DNA from: Geodermatophilus siccatus
GTDB lineage: Bacteria > Actinomycetota > Actinomycetes > Mycobacteriales > Geodermatophilaceae
DNA: 64,000 nucleotides
Reading direction: 5' to 3'
Assembly (NCBI RefSeq): GCF_900103785.1
Contig: NZ_FNHE01000014.1
Location: forward strand, 1-64,000
Every line of letters begins with the position of its first letter. Position 1 is the first letter of the stretch. Both the position numbers and the translations under genes were made by a program. The notes below the pieces were generated by a model, which saw only the letters and a list, made by a program, of their open reading frames with translations, made no database searches and was not told the origin of the DNA. This document shows, piece by piece, positions 48,100 to 56,967 of this stretch.

Positions 48100-48327
48100 T
48101 CAGGGCGCTGCGGGGTCGGCGTCCTCGTCGGTGGGGGAGGAGGGAGCCGACGGGCGGGGGGCGGCGGCCCAGCGCAGCAGCGCCACCACACCCCAGCCCG
48201 CTGCCAGGCACCACGGCAGCCGGGTGACGACGTCGTGCACGCCCAGGTCGCCGCGCAGACCCAGGGCGAGCACCGGCAGGGCCAGGAGGAAGGACACCGC
48301 CAGCACGTCCCAGCGCAGCGGGCTCAT
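48100..48327 (-). CDS. Small two-helix membrane protein coupled to the FlhF-like gene
   Basis: 75 aa: MSPLRWDVLAVSFLLALPVL forms one helix, a short GLRGDLGVHDVVTRLP turn follows, then LAAGWGVVALLRWAAA, and a Pro/Ser/Asp-rich tail. The ATG overlaps the stop of the FlhF-like gene (ATGA), so it ends the flagellar operon. Not recognised. Confidence 0.65.
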   Translation of the reverse strand: MSPLRWDVLAVSFLLALPVLALGLRGDLGVHDVVTRLPWCLAAGWGVVALLRWAAAPRPSAPSSPTDEDADPAAP

Positions 48328-50558
48328 GCCCCGGAGCTCTCCAGCCGCTCGCAGAGCAGCGAGGCCCAGCGGTGGGCGGTCGCCCGCGCGCCGTCGAGGA
48401 GGGCCACGGGGGTGGAGGTGCGGCCGAGCACCGCGGCCGGGTCGGCGGTCAGGTCGGTGTCCTGGACCATGAGCGCGTCCACGCGGGGCAGCGCGTCCAG
48501 CCACGGGCCGACGTCCTCGGGCTTGCGGGTGGCCTCGACGACCGCCCACACCCCGACCGGCGCGAAGACCGCGACCATCTGCTCCAGCCAGGCACCGCCA
48601 CCGGCGCGCAGCGGGACGTCGACGGCGACGATCGTCAATGCGCTCGACCGGTCGGCCTCCTGCTTGCGCTCGAGGGCCGTGTCGATGCTGGTGATCCGGT
48701 TGCTGCGCGGGGCCAGCGCGGCCAGGTCACCGCGGGAGGCCCACTGCAGCTGCTCGCCGTCCAGCCGCATCGAGGCGGCCAGGGAGCGGGCGGCGGCGAG
48801 GGTCTCCACGCCCGGGCCGACGACCAGCAGCACCTCGCCGGCCCCGGAGGGCAGCCCGGGAGCGGCCGGCAGGCCGGCGGCCAGCGAGCGGGTCAGCGCG
48901 GCGTAGGCGCCGAGCCGGGCGACCTCCGCGGCGAAGTCCTCGCCGAGCAGCCGCTCGGGCACGCCGAGTTCCAGCAGCTGCAGGATCAGGGCGTCCTCGG
49001 CAGCACCGGACACGGGTCCGCCGGTGCCGCCGGACGTCGACCGACCGCGGACCGAGGGCACCACCATCGGCGCGGACCGGCGCCAGGCGGCGGCGCGCTT
49101 GTCCACGGGCAGCCGGGTCACGGTGGCCAGGCGGGCGTCCGCGGACGGCGTCGCCACCCGGGCGACCGACTGCCCCGGGGTGCGGCCGATCGCCGGAGGC
49201 ACGGGCGGGCGGCCCAGCAGCGGCGGGACGGCGAGCGCGGTGCCGGGCGCCGGCGGCGGCAGCAGCGACAGCGGCGGCAGGATCGTGGTGGCGTCGGCGG
49301 GCAGCGGCAGGGGCGCCGGGTCGCTGGCGGTCGGGGCCAGGACCTCGGCCTCCACCTCCCACTCGTCGGCCTCGGCGGTCGCGTCGACCCACGCCGGGAT
49401 CTCGGCGGTGTGCGCGCAGGCGTCGGCCTCGGCCCACGCGTCGTCGGCCACGGCGGCGTCGTGCTCGTCCGACGGGGAGCCGGCGAGCACGCCGCGCAGC
49501 AGCTGGGTCAGCGCCGCGTCGGACGTGTCGTGCGCCAGGGCGGCGCGCAGCACCTCGGCGACCGCCTCCTCGCGGGAGGTGATCGGCCCGGTGCTGAAGT
49601 CCGGCTCGTGCACCCACTCGGGCACGGGGACCTGCTCGGGCTGCGGCGCCGGGACCGGCACCGGCGGGAGGACGGCGACGGCCGGCTCCGGAGCGGGCGC
49701 GGGGGCCGGGGGGACGACGGCGGCGGCCGGTCGCGGAGCGGGGGCGGGCGTGGGAGCCGGGCCCCAGAGGATGTCGAGCCCCGCGTCCTGGTCGTCGTCC
49801 TCGTCGTCGAGGTCGACGGCCGCAGCGGGGGCGGCGACGGGCGCCGGAGCCGGGGCCGGCACCGGCGCGGCAGCCGCGGGAGCAGGAGGAGCCACCGGCG
49901 CCGCCGGAGGAGCCACCGGAGCCGGAGCAGCCGGAGGAGCCACCGGGGGAGCGGGAGGAGCCGCCGGCGTCGGGGCAGCGGTCCGCGCCGGAGCGGGCGC
50001 GGCGGCGGCGATCGCCTCGTCCACGGCCTCGCGCACGTCGGCGTCCCGGGCCACCATCTGCGCCAGCGCGGCGGTGAACGGCGACGGCGGCAGCGCGGCG
50101 TCGGCCACCACGGGCACGGCCGGTGCCGGGGCCGGTGCGGGAGCCGGCGGAGCGGCGGGAGCCGCGGCCGGGGCCCGGCGGTTGCCCCGCGGAGCAGCCG
50201 GGCGGGCGGCGCGCGGCGCGGAGGTCCGCGAGTACAGCCCCACGGAGGGCTGGCCGGCGCCGCCACCGCCGAGCAGGTCGGCGACCTCGTCGACCGCGTC
50301 GGGCAGCACCGGGTCGCGGCGCAGCGCGGCCTCGATGCGGGCCATCGACTCGGCCTTCGACGCCGGCCGGCGCTCGACGACGGGCGGCGGGGCGACCTCC
50401 TCCACCTCGGCGACGAAGCGCTCGGTGGTGAAGAAGCCCATCACCCCACCGGTGCGGATGCGGCGGATGCCGACGATCCGGACGGACGAGCCGTACTTCT
50501 CCCGCGCTGCGGCGATGGCGCCCTCGCGGGAGGCGGCCTCAACGGACGGCAACGGCAC
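48324..50558 (-). CDS. FlhF-like protein with degenerate GTPase domain
   Basis: 744 aa. The N-terminus (EGAIAAAREKYGSSVRIVGI, VMGFFTTERFVAEVE) and the position after flhA are FlhF-like. Residues about 110-480 form a long Ala/Pro/acidic linker. The C-terminal domain should be an SRP-type GTPase, but the P-loop site near residue 579 reads VVGPGVETLAAA with no GKT, G3 is AVDVPLRAGG rather than DTAGR, and the G4 region VQDTDLT lacks TKxD. GTP binding is therefore unlikely. FlhF normally sets flagellar number and place; here it may act as a scaffold. GTG 50558 overlaps the flhA end by 20 bp. Confidence 0.75.
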   Translation of the reverse strand: MPLPSVEAASREGAIAAAREKYGSSVRIVGIRRIRTGGVMGFFTTERFVAEVEEVAPPPVVERRPASKAESMARIEAALRRDPVLPDAVDEVADLLGGGGAGQPSVGLYSRTSAPRAARPAAPRGNRRAPAAAPAAPPAPAPAPAPAVPVVADAALPPSPFTAALAQMVARDADVREAVDEAIAAAAPAPARTAAPTPAAPPAPPVAPPAAPAPVAPPAAPVAPPAPAAAAPVPAPAPAPVAAPAAAVDLDDEDDDQDAGLDILWGPAPTPAPAPRPAAAVVPPAPAPAPEPAVAVLPPVPVPAPQPEQVPVPEWVHEPDFSTGPITSREEAVAEVLRAALAHDTSDAALTQLLRGVLAGSPSDEHDAAVADDAWAEADACAHTAEIPAWVDATAEADEWEVEAEVLAPTASDPAPLPLPADATTILPPLSLLPPPAPGTALAVPPLLGRPPVPPAIGRTPGQSVARVATPSADARLATVTRLPVDKRAAAWRRSAPMVVPSVRGRSTSGGTGGPVSGAAEDALILQLLELGVPERLLGEDFAAEVARLGAYAALTRSLAAGLPAAPGLPSGAGEVLLVVGPGVETLAAARSLAASMRLDGEQLQWASRGDLAALAPRSNRITSIDTALERKQEADRSSALTIVAVDVPLRAGGGAWLEQMVAVFAPVGVWAVVEATRKPEDVGPWLDALPRVDALMVQDTDLTADPAAVLGRTSTPVALLDGARATAHRWASLLCERLESSGA

Positions 50559-52581
50559 CGTTCACCACTCCCAGTGACTCGATCTGGGCCGTGCGGGAGA
50601 CCTCCGTGTAGGAGATCACCGGCAGGCGGGGGAGGACCTGACGCATCAGGCGGGACAGCGCGGCCCGGACCTGGGGCGAGCACACGAGCACGGGGGCCAG
50701 GCCCATCCGCTCGGCGTCGCCGAGCAGGCCGCTGCACCCGTTGACCAGCGCGTCGACCGTGCCGGCGTCCAGGGCGAGGACCTGACCGGCCTCGCTCTGC
50801 CGCACGGCCTCGAGCAGGCGCTGCTCGAACGCCGGGTCGAGGGTCATGACGTGCAGCCGCTCGTCGGGCGTGACGTAGGGGTGGCTGATCGCCGACCCGA
50901 GTGCCGAGCGGGCGGCCTCGACCAGGCCGTCGACGTCGGTGGAGACCTTCGCCCGGACCGAGAGCGCCTCGAAGATGCGCACCAGGTCGCGGATGGAGAC
51001 GTTCTCCTCGAGCAGCCCGTGCAGCACCCGCTGGATCTCGCCCAGCGTGAGCAGCGTCGGGGTCAGCTCCTCGACGACGATCGGGTGGGTCCGCTTGACC
51101 ATCTCGACCAGCAGCCGCACGTCCTCCCGGCCGAGCAGGCCGGCCGCGTTCTGCCGGACGACCTCGGCCAGGTGCGTGGTGATGACCGACGAGCGGTCGA
51201 CGACGGTGGCGCCGGCCATCTCGGCCTGGCGCTGCAGCTCGACCGGCACCCACTTCGCGGGCAGCCCGAACACCGGCTCGCGGGTGGCCCGGCCGGGCAG
51301 CCCGTCGAGCATGTCGCCGATCGCCAGGACCGTGCCGGCGGGCGAGGTGCCCTTGGCCGCGGGGACGCCGTTGAGCCAGATGACGTACTGCGAGGCGGGC
51401 AGGTCGAGGTTGTCGCGGGTGCGCACCAGCGGGATCACCAGGCCGGTCTCCATGGCGACCTTCCGGCGCAGCGCCTTGACGCGGTCGAGCAGGTCGCCGC
51501 CGCGGGAGGCGTCCACCAGGTCGACCAGGTCGAAGGCCACCTCGAGCTCCAGCGGGTCGACCCGCATCTTCTCGGCGATCGCCTCGGGGGAGTCCGGGCG
51601 GGGCTCGTCGTCCGCAGCGGCCTGCGGGTCGGCGTCCTCGTCGACCTCCGGGGTCTCCTGCATGCGCGAGGCCATGAGCAGGAAGAGTCCACCGATGACG
51701 AGGAACGGCAGCTTGGGCAGGCCGGGGATCAGGCACAGCGCCAAGGCGGCGCCGCCGGCGATGCGCACCGGCTGCTTGAAGCGGCCGAGCTGGGCGAGCA
51801 GGTCCGAGCCCATGTCCCCGTCGGAGGCCGAGCGGGTGACGATGATGCCGGTCGCCGTGGACAGCAGCAGCGCGGGGATCTGGGACACCAGGCCGTCGCC
51901 GACGGTCAGCAGCGAGTAGGTGGAGACGGCGTCCCCCGGGGCCATGCCCAGCTGCATGACGCCGATGGCCATCCCGCCGATGAGGTTGATCAGCGTGATG
52001 ATGATGGCCGCGATGGCGTCCCCCTTGACGAACTTCGAGGCACCGTCCATCGAGCCGTAGAAGTCGGCCTCGGCGGTGACCTCGGTGCGCCGCCTGCGGG
52101 CCTGCTTCTCGTTGATCAGCCCGGCGTTGAGATCGGCGTCGATCGCCATCTGCTTGCCGGGCATCGCGTCGAGCGTGAAGCGGGCGCCGACCTCGGCGAC
52201 GCGGCCGGCACCGTTCGTGATCACGACGAACTGGATGATCGTGAGGATCACGAAGATCACCAGACCGACGATCAGCGACCCGCCGATCACGAAGTGCCCG
52301 AAGGCCTCGATGACCTTGCCGGCGTAGCCGTCGGTCAGCACCAGCCGCGTCGAGGAGACGTTGAGCGCCAGCCGGAACAGCGTCGCGATGAGGATCAGCG
52401 ACGGGAAGACGGCGAAGTCCAGCGGCCGCTTGATCTGCATGGCGACCAGCAGGATCAGCAGCGACGCGGTGACGTTGAGTCCCAGCAGCAGGTCCAGCAC
52501 CGCGGCGGGCAGCGGCACGACCAGCATGAGGACGATGGCCACCACGCCGATGGGGACGGCGGCCTTCGTCAGCTTCTGCAC
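50539..52581 (-). CDS. flhA: Flagellar export gate protein FlhA
   Basis: 680 aa. The N-terminal half has eight predicted helices and the FHIPEP signature region RFTLDAMPGKQMAIDADLNAG near residue 140, followed by RRRRTEVTAEADFYGSMDGA. The C-terminal half is the cytoplasmic ring domain (VDPLELEVAFDLVDLVDA, VIPLVRTRDNLDLP, VKRTHPIVVEELTPTLLTL). It forms the nonameric ring of the export gate. GTG 52581 matches the usual length; a GCCGATGA -10-like box stands 7 bp before it. A gap of 161 bp separates it from flhB. Confidence 0.97.
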   Translation of the reverse strand: MQKLTKAAVPIGVVAIVLMLVVPLPAAVLDLLLGLNVTASLLILLVAMQIKRPLDFAVFPSLILIATLFRLALNVSSTRLVLTDGYAGKVIEAFGHFVIGGSLIVGLVIFVILTIIQFVVITNGAGRVAEVGARFTLDAMPGKQMAIDADLNAGLINEKQARRRRTEVTAEADFYGSMDGASKFVKGDAIAAIIITLINLIGGMAIGVMQLGMAPGDAVSTYSLLTVGDGLVSQIPALLLSTATGIIVTRSASDGDMGSDLLAQLGRFKQPVRIAGGAALALCLIPGLPKLPFLVIGGLFLLMASRMQETPEVDEDADPQAAADDEPRPDSPEAIAEKMRVDPLELEVAFDLVDLVDASRGGDLLDRVKALRRKVAMETGLVIPLVRTRDNLDLPASQYVIWLNGVPAAKGTSPAGTVLAIGDMLDGLPGRATREPVFGLPAKWVPVELQRQAEMAGATVVDRSSVITTHLAEVVRQNAAGLLGREDVRLLVEMVKRTHPIVVEELTPTLLTLGEIQRVLHGLLEENVSIRDLVRIFEALSVRAKVSTDVDGLVEAARSALGSAISHPYVTPDERLHVMTLDPAFEQRLLEAVRQSEAGQVLALDAGTVDALVNGCSGLLGDAERMGLAPVLVCSPQVRAALSRLMRQVLPRLPVISYTEVSRTAQIESLGVVNGAVAVR

Positions 52582-52588
52582 GGACCCC

Positions 52589-52596
52589 TCATCGGC
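52589..52596 (-). promoter_or_regulatory. GCCGATGA -10-like box before flhA
   Basis: GCCGATGA matches the -10 of flagellar sigma-28/WhiG promoters (GCCGATAA) and ends exactly 7 bp before the flhA GTG, the same geometry as at fliM. No matching -35 is seen, so this may be weak or fortuitous. Confidence 0.35.
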
Positions 52597-52682
52597 ACAG
52601 CGCCCACCCGGGGGCACCGCCGTCGACCCCAGCCGTCACGTCCGTCCCAACCGCCCCGTCAGCGGCCCTGCGACCCGCCGCC

Positions 52683-52742
52683 GGCCCTCCTGCAGGGCCC
52701 CGCCGCGAGCCTGCGAGTGGTGGGGGGCAGGAGGGTCCTCTT
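52683..52742 (-). repeat. Family A repeat, copy A6
   Basis: On the minus strand it begins AGAGGACCCTCCTGCCCCCC directly after the flhB TGA stop, has core CTCGCAGGCTCGCGGCGGGG, and ends CCCTGCAGGAGGGCC. It separates flhB from flhA. Confidence 0.88.
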
Positions 52743-53876
52743 TCAGCGGCGGCGCCCGGCCCGGGGGAGCCCCTCGACGTCCGGCGCGGCGAAGCCGGGC
52801 CGGTGGAAGCCGCCGCGCACGCCGCGCGCCGACAGCTGCATGACGAACGCCAGCACCCGCGCGACCGCGGTGAACAGCTGCGCGGGCACCTCCTGGCCGA
52901 TCTCGCAGGAGGCGTGCAGCGCGCGGGCCAGCGGGACGTCCTGCACCAGCGGCACCCGCGCCTCCGCGGCCCGCTCGCGCAGCTTCGCGGCGACCTCGTC
53001 GGCGCCCTTGGCCACCACCCGGGGGGCGCCGCGGTCGGCCTCGTACTTCAGCGCGACGGCGACGTGGGTGGGGTTGACCAGCAGGACGTCGGCGGTCGCG
53101 ACCTCGGCCATCATCCGGTTGCGCGACATCGCCATCTGGGTGGCCCGGCGCTGCGCCTTCACGTGCGGGTCGCCCTCGGAGTTCTTGTGCTCCTGCTGGA
53201 TCTCGTACTTGGTCATCCTCAGCTGCTTCATCGTCTGCCGGCGGACGACGACGTAGTCGGCGACCGCGATCACCAGGCCGGTGACCGCCACGACGCGGAT
53301 CATCAGGACGGCGGAGTCGGTGAAGGTGGCGGTGACCGCCGACAGCGGCAGCGCGCCGGACGACGACACCAGCTGCTGGGCCTTGTCGCTGGTGACCACG
53401 ACGACCGTGCCCAGCGCCGCGGTCTTGATGACCGCCTTGGTCGCCTCCCACAGGCCGTGCCCGCCGAACATCCGCTTGATCCCCGGCAGGGGGTTGAGCT
53501 TCTTCAGCGTCGGCTTCACCGGCTTGCTGCTGACGGTGACCCCGCCCTGGGCCGCCGAGGCGGCGACGCCGACCACCATCAGGGCCACCGCCATGGGCAG
53601 CGCCACGGTGACGAAGGTGCTCAGCGCCTGGGTGAACAGGGCCGTGACCTTCTCGACCTCGGGGTCGTCCACCACCACGCCGACCTGCACGAACATCCGG
53701 CCGACCTCGTCGAAGGTGTTGCCCACCAGCATCGGCAGCAGGAAGCTGGCCGCCGCGGCGCCGGCCCACGTCCCGAGCTCCTGGGTCCGCGGGATCTGGC
53801 CGTCCTTGCGCGCCTTCTTGAGGCGCTGCGGAGTGGGGTCCTCTGTCCGTTCCCCACCCGGTCCGTCCTTGGCCAC
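52743..53876 (-). CDS. flhB: Flagellar export switch protein FlhB
   Basis: 377 aa. N-terminal ERTEDPTPQRLKKARKDGQI is the family signature; four membrane helices follow, then MTKYEIQQEHKNSEGDPHVK and the autocleavage site NPTH in ADVLLVNPTHVAVALKYEAD near residue 270. FlhB cleavage switches export from hook to filament subunits together with FliK. GTG 53876. The C-terminal tail after residue 345 is longer than usual and basic. Confidence 0.97.
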   Translation of the reverse strand: MAKDGPGGERTEDPTPQRLKKARKDGQIPRTQELGTWAGAAAASFLLPMLVGNTFDEVGRMFVQVGVVVDDPEVEKVTALFTQALSTFVTVALPMAVALMVVGVAASAAQGGVTVSSKPVKPTLKKLNPLPGIKRMFGGHGLWEATKAVIKTAALGTVVVVTSDKAQQLVSSSGALPLSAVTATFTDSAVLMIRVVAVTGLVIAVADYVVVRRQTMKQLRMTKYEIQQEHKNSEGDPHVKAQRRATQMAMSRNRMMAEVATADVLLVNPTHVAVALKYEADRGAPRVVAKGADEVAAKLRERAAEARVPLVQDVPLARALHASCEIGQEVPAQLFTAVARVLAFVMQLSARGVRGGFHRPGFAAPDVEGLPRAGRRR

Positions 53877-53915
53877 GGCTCACCTCCTCCCGGGACCGGC
53901 GGGACCGGCGCTCCC

Positions 53916-53934
53916 GCACGCCGGGGACGGCGCC
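53916..53934 (-). repeat. Family B repeat, possible partial copy B4
   Basis: GGCGCCGTCCCCGGCGTGC on the minus strand resembles the B1 core (GGTGCCGTCCCCGGCGTGC), 20 bp after the fliR stop in the same orientation. Only about 19 bp match. Confidence 0.4.
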
Positions 53935-53953
53935 GTCCGCTGTCCGCGCCGCA

Positions 53954-54718
53954 TCACCCGCTCCGGAGGGAGACCATCGCCCGGGCCGCGTGCTCCAGCA
54001 GCGCGTCCAGGGCCGGGGGCAGCAGCGGGAAGGTCAGGCCCAGCAGGGCCATCGTCAGCAGGATCTTCACCGGGAAGCCGAAGGAGAAGATGTTGAGCGC
54101 GGGCGCGGCGCGCGACAGCAGCGCGAGCGCCACGTCGGCGAGCAGCAGCACCGCCACCATCGGCCCGGCGATCTGCAGCGCGGCCAGGAACATCATCGAC
54201 AGCGCGGTGATGAGCACCTGGGCCAGCTGCTCGGTGGGCACCGAACCGCCGACCGGCATCCCCTCGTAGGAGGTGGCGAAGCCGCGCACGATCAGCAGGT
54301 GGCCGCCGCTGGTGAACAGCAGCGTCGTCGCCAGCAGGTAGTGCAGCCGGCCGACCGAGGAGCTGGTCGTCATCGACAGCGGGTCGTAGGCCGGCTGCAG
54401 CGAGAAGCCGCCGGTGAGGTCGATGAGGTCGCCGGCGTACTGGACGGCGGCGAACAGCACGTGGACGACGAAGCCCAGCGCCGCGCCGATGGCGACCTCG
54501 GTGATCGAGCCGACCACGAGGAAGCCGGTGGTCGGCTCGGGCAGTCCCGGCGCGATGCGGGTCATGAGCGCGACCGACAGGGCCAGCGCCAGCGCCCCCT
54601 TCACCGGGGCCGGGATGCTCTTGGAGTTGAACGGCGGGGCCAGCAGCACGAAGCCGGTGGCGCGCGCGGTGCCGAGCAGCAGCGCGGCCAGGGTGCCCGC
54701 CGGGACCTCGAGGTCCAC
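53954..54718 (-). CDS. fliR: Flagellar export gate protein FliR
   Basis: 254 aa, about six helices, typical motifs PPFNSKSIPAPVKGALALAL near residue 28 and LQIAGPMVAVLLLADVALAL near residue 185. Forms the core export gate with FliP and FliQ. Starts 5 bp after fliQ. Length is normal. Confidence 0.95.
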   Translation of the reverse strand: MDLEVPAGTLAALLLGTARATGFVLLAPPFNSKSIPAPVKGALALALSVALMTRIAPGLPEPTTGFLVVGSITEVAIGAALGFVVHVLFAAVQYAGDLIDLTGGFSLQPAYDPLSMTTSSSVGRLHYLLATTLLFTSGGHLLIVRGFATSYEGMPVGGSVPTEQLAQVLITALSMMFLAALQIAGPMVAVLLLADVALALLSRAAPALNIFSFGFPVKILLTMALLGLTFPLLPPALDALLEHAARAMVSLRSG

Positions 54719-54723
54719 GGCCG

Positions 54724-54999
54724 CTACGTCCGGTCGAGCAGGCGGGGCAGCGAGTCGAACAGGGACTGGGTGAAGCTGACCAGCTCGGAGAGCACCCAGT
54801 TGCCCGTGACCAGCAGCGCGATCGCGACCGCGATGACCTTCGGCACGAAGGACAGGGTCGGTTCCTGGATCTGCGTCGCCGCCTGGAACAGCGAGATGAG
54901 GAAGCCCACCAGCAGGGCGGTCAGCAGCACGGGGGCGGCGACCTTGGCGGCGACCAGCATCGTCTGGACGGCGATCTCGGTGACGTCCGCGTCGCTCAT
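54724..54999 (-). CDS. fliQ: Flagellar export gate protein FliQ
   Basis: 91 aa, two helices: VTEIAVQTMLVAAKVAAPVL and LVGFLISLFQAATQIQEPTL, then FVPKVIAVAIALLVTGNW. The AATQIQE(P/M)TLSFVPK segment is characteristic. Its ATG overlaps the fliP stop (ATGA). Confidence 0.95.
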   Translation of the reverse strand: MSDADVTEIAVQTMLVAAKVAAPVLLTALLVGFLISLFQAATQIQEPTLSFVPKVIAVAIALLVTGNWVLSELVSFTQSLFDSLPRLLDRT

Positions 55000-55832
55000 C
55001 CGTAGCTCCCCACCAGCGCCGTCGTGATCAGCGCCCAGCCGTCGACCACCACGAACAGCAGCAGCTTGAACGGCAGGGAGACGATCACCGGCGGCACCAT
55101 CATCATGCCCATCGACATGAGCGCGGCGCTGACCAGCATGTCCAGCACCAGGAACGGGATGAAGACGACCAGGCCGATGATGAACGCGCTCTTGAGCTCG
55201 GAGAGCACGAACGCCGGCACCAGCGTCGTCATGCTGACGGCCGCGGCGTCGGTCGGGGCCTCCTCGCCGGAGAGCCCGACCATCAGCGACAGCTCGTCCT
55301 CGCGGGTGTTGTCCAGCAGGAACTCCCGCAGCGGGACCACGCCGACGTCGTAGGCCTGCGACACCGTCATGGTGCCGTTGAGGTACGGCTGGACGGCGCT
55401 TGCGTTGATGTCGGAGAACACCGGGCCCATCACGAACAGCGTCAGGAACAGCGCGATGCCGGTGAGCACGGTGTTCGGCGGCGACATCTGCATGCCGAGC
55501 GCGTTCCGGGTCAGCGACAGCACCACGATGATCTTGGTGAACGACGTGGCCAGCAGCAGCACCGCCGGCGCCACCGACAGCACGGTGATCGCGAGGATCA
55601 GCGTGATCGAGGTGCTGGGGCTGCCGCCGCCGATCGAGATGTCCACGCCGCCGTCGACGGTGGGGACCACGGGCGCGGTCGGGGCCGTCGGCTCGACCGG
55701 CGCGGTGGGGGCGGCAGACGCCGGGCCGGCCAGCAGTGCGAGCACGACGCCGAGCAGCGCCGCGAGCAGCAGGACCAGCCCCACGCGCCGGGCGACCGGG
55801 ACGCCCCGGACGGGAGCGGGGGAGGCGGTCAT
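54996..55832 (-). CDS. fliP: Flagellar export gate protein FliP
   Basis: 278 aa. An N-terminal signal-like helix (about 14-40) and a Pro/Thr/Val-rich spacer lead to the FliP core: TSFTKIIVVLSLTRNALGMQ near residue 100, LFVMGPVFSDINASAVQPYL, PAFVLSELKSAFIIGLVVFIPF and MVPPVIVSLPFKLLLFVVVDGW. ATG 55832 abuts the fliO stop (TGATG). Confidence 0.96.
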   Translation of the reverse strand: MTASPAPVRGVPVARRVGLVLLLAALLGVVLALLAGPASAAPTAPVEPTAPTAPVVPTVDGGVDISIGGGSPSTSITLILAITVLSVAPAVLLLATSFTKIIVVLSLTRNALGMQMSPPNTVLTGIALFLTLFVMGPVFSDINASAVQPYLNGTMTVSQAYDVGVVPLREFLLDNTREDELSLMVGLSGEEAPTDAAAVSMTTLVPAFVLSELKSAFIIGLVVFIPFLVLDMLVSAALMSMGMMMVPPVIVSLPFKLLLFVVVDGWALITTALVGSYG

Positions 55833-56221
55833 CAGCGGCGGACCGTCCGCTCCCGCAGCTGGGAGACGAACGACGTCCACCCGTTGCGGTCGAACACCGA
55901 GCCGGCGAGCGCGCCGGGGCTGCCGGCCACGGCCGGCTGCGCGGGAGCCACCCGCCGCTCGGCGATGGCCTCCTCGACGACGTCGCCGTCCACCTCGGCG
56001 AGCAGGGTGACCTGCTCCTCGGTGGAGCCGACGACCAGCACGCGGTCGGCGATCCGGATGACGCTGACGCTGCTGGCCCGGCCCATGCGCTGCCGGGCGA
56101 CGACCTCGATGAGGCCGTTGCCCTGGCCCAGGCCGCGCTTCTGCGCGAACCGCGCGGCGAACCACAGGACGGCGCCGATGAAGGCCAGTGAGAGCACCAG
56201 CCGGATGACCATCCACGTCAC
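55832..56221 (-). CDS. fliO: Flagellar biosynthetic protein FliO
   Basis: 129 aa. One N-terminal helix (MTWMVIRLVLSLAFIGAVLW) then the small cytoplasmic domain LIEVVARQRMGRASSVSVIR, VLVVGSTEEQVTLL. Assists FliP complex assembly. ATG overlaps the fliN stop. Confidence 0.9.
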   Translation of the reverse strand: MTWMVIRLVLSLAFIGAVLWFAARFAQKRGLGQGNGLIEVVARQRMGRASSVSVIRIADRVLVVGSTEEQVTLLAEVDGDVVEEAIAERRVAPAQPAVAGSPGALAGSVFDRNGWTSFVSQLRERTVRR

Positions 56222-56967
56222 GGCTGCTGACCTCCGATCTCGGAGGCGGCGGCGTCGGTGATGATCTCGCTGATCCGCAGACCGAAGTCCTCGTCGACGA
56301 CGACGACCTCGCCGCGGGCGATCAGCGTGCCGTTGACCAGCAGGTCCGCCGGGGCGCTGGCGGCGCGGTCGAGCTCGACCACCTCGCCGGGGTGCAGGGA
56401 GAGCAGCTCGCCGACGGTCATCCGGGTGCGGCCGATCTCGACGGTGACCTCCATGGCCACGTGCCGCAGCAGGTCCAGGCTGCCGCGCTGGGTGCGCGCC
56501 TGGGGCAGCGTCACCTGCAGCGCGAACACCGCCTCGACCGTGCCGCCGGCGCCCATCAGCGGGACGGCGACGAACATCCCCTTGTCCCGCAGCCCGTCCA
56601 TCGCGGTGTCCGGGTCCTCGGTGCGCTCGGCGTCGACGCGCACCCGGCCCAGCGTGGCCGCGGCGGCCTCGAGGGCAGGGCGCAGCGCGGTGGCGACGTC
56701 CATCGGACCGACGGGGGAGTTGGCGAGGGCGTCGACGACCTCGGCGGAGAGGACGAGGACGACGTCCCCGCTGACCTCGCCGGAGAGCCTCGCCGCGACC
56801 GCGGCGGCGGCCGTGGCCGGCGCGAGGACGGCGTCGGGGTCGCTGACCGGCGCGCCGGGGACGAGTTCGGCCGTCGCCGGCACCAGCGCGGCCGCGGCCC
56901 GGGCGGCGGAGGCCACGACGGCGATCACGGTCTCGGATGCCTGCGAGTGGTCCACGGTGGCGGTCAT
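56218..56967 (-). CDS. fliN: Flagellar motor switch protein FliN (long form)
   Basis: 249 aa. The C-terminal 80 residues are a SpoA/FliN domain: VAMEVTVEIGRTRMTVGELL, GEVVELDRAASAPADLLVNG, GEVVVVDEDFGLRISEII. The N-terminal 160 residues are an extra domain (VLVLSAEVVDALANSPVGPM, RDKGMFVAVPLMGAGGTVEA) resembling the CheC/FliY-like middle domain, as in FliY-type proteins of Gram-positives. No clear phosphatase motif was identified. ATG overlaps the fliM stop. Confidence 0.9.
   Translation of the reverse strand: MTATVDHSQASETVIAVVASAARAAAALVPATAELVPGAPVSDPDAVLAPATAAAAVAARLSGEVSGDVVLVLSAEVVDALANSPVGPMDVATALRPALEAAAATLGRVRVDAERTEDPDTAMDGLRDKGMFVAVPLMGAGGTVEAVFALQVTLPQARTQRGSLDLLRHVAMEVTVEIGRTRMTVGELLSLHPGEVVELDRAASAPADLLVNGTLIARGEVVVVDEDFGLRISEIITDAAASEIGGQQP

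Noticed and set aside
46956-48191. Longer reading of the AbiEi-like gene starting near 48191
   Set aside because: The extension is Pro/Arg-rich and translates palindrome C2; the conserved domain begins at ATG 47879.
52679-52745. Coding extension of flhB through repeat A6
   Set aside because: The flhB stop at 52743-52745 is clear, and the following bases are a family A repeat shared with unrelated genes.
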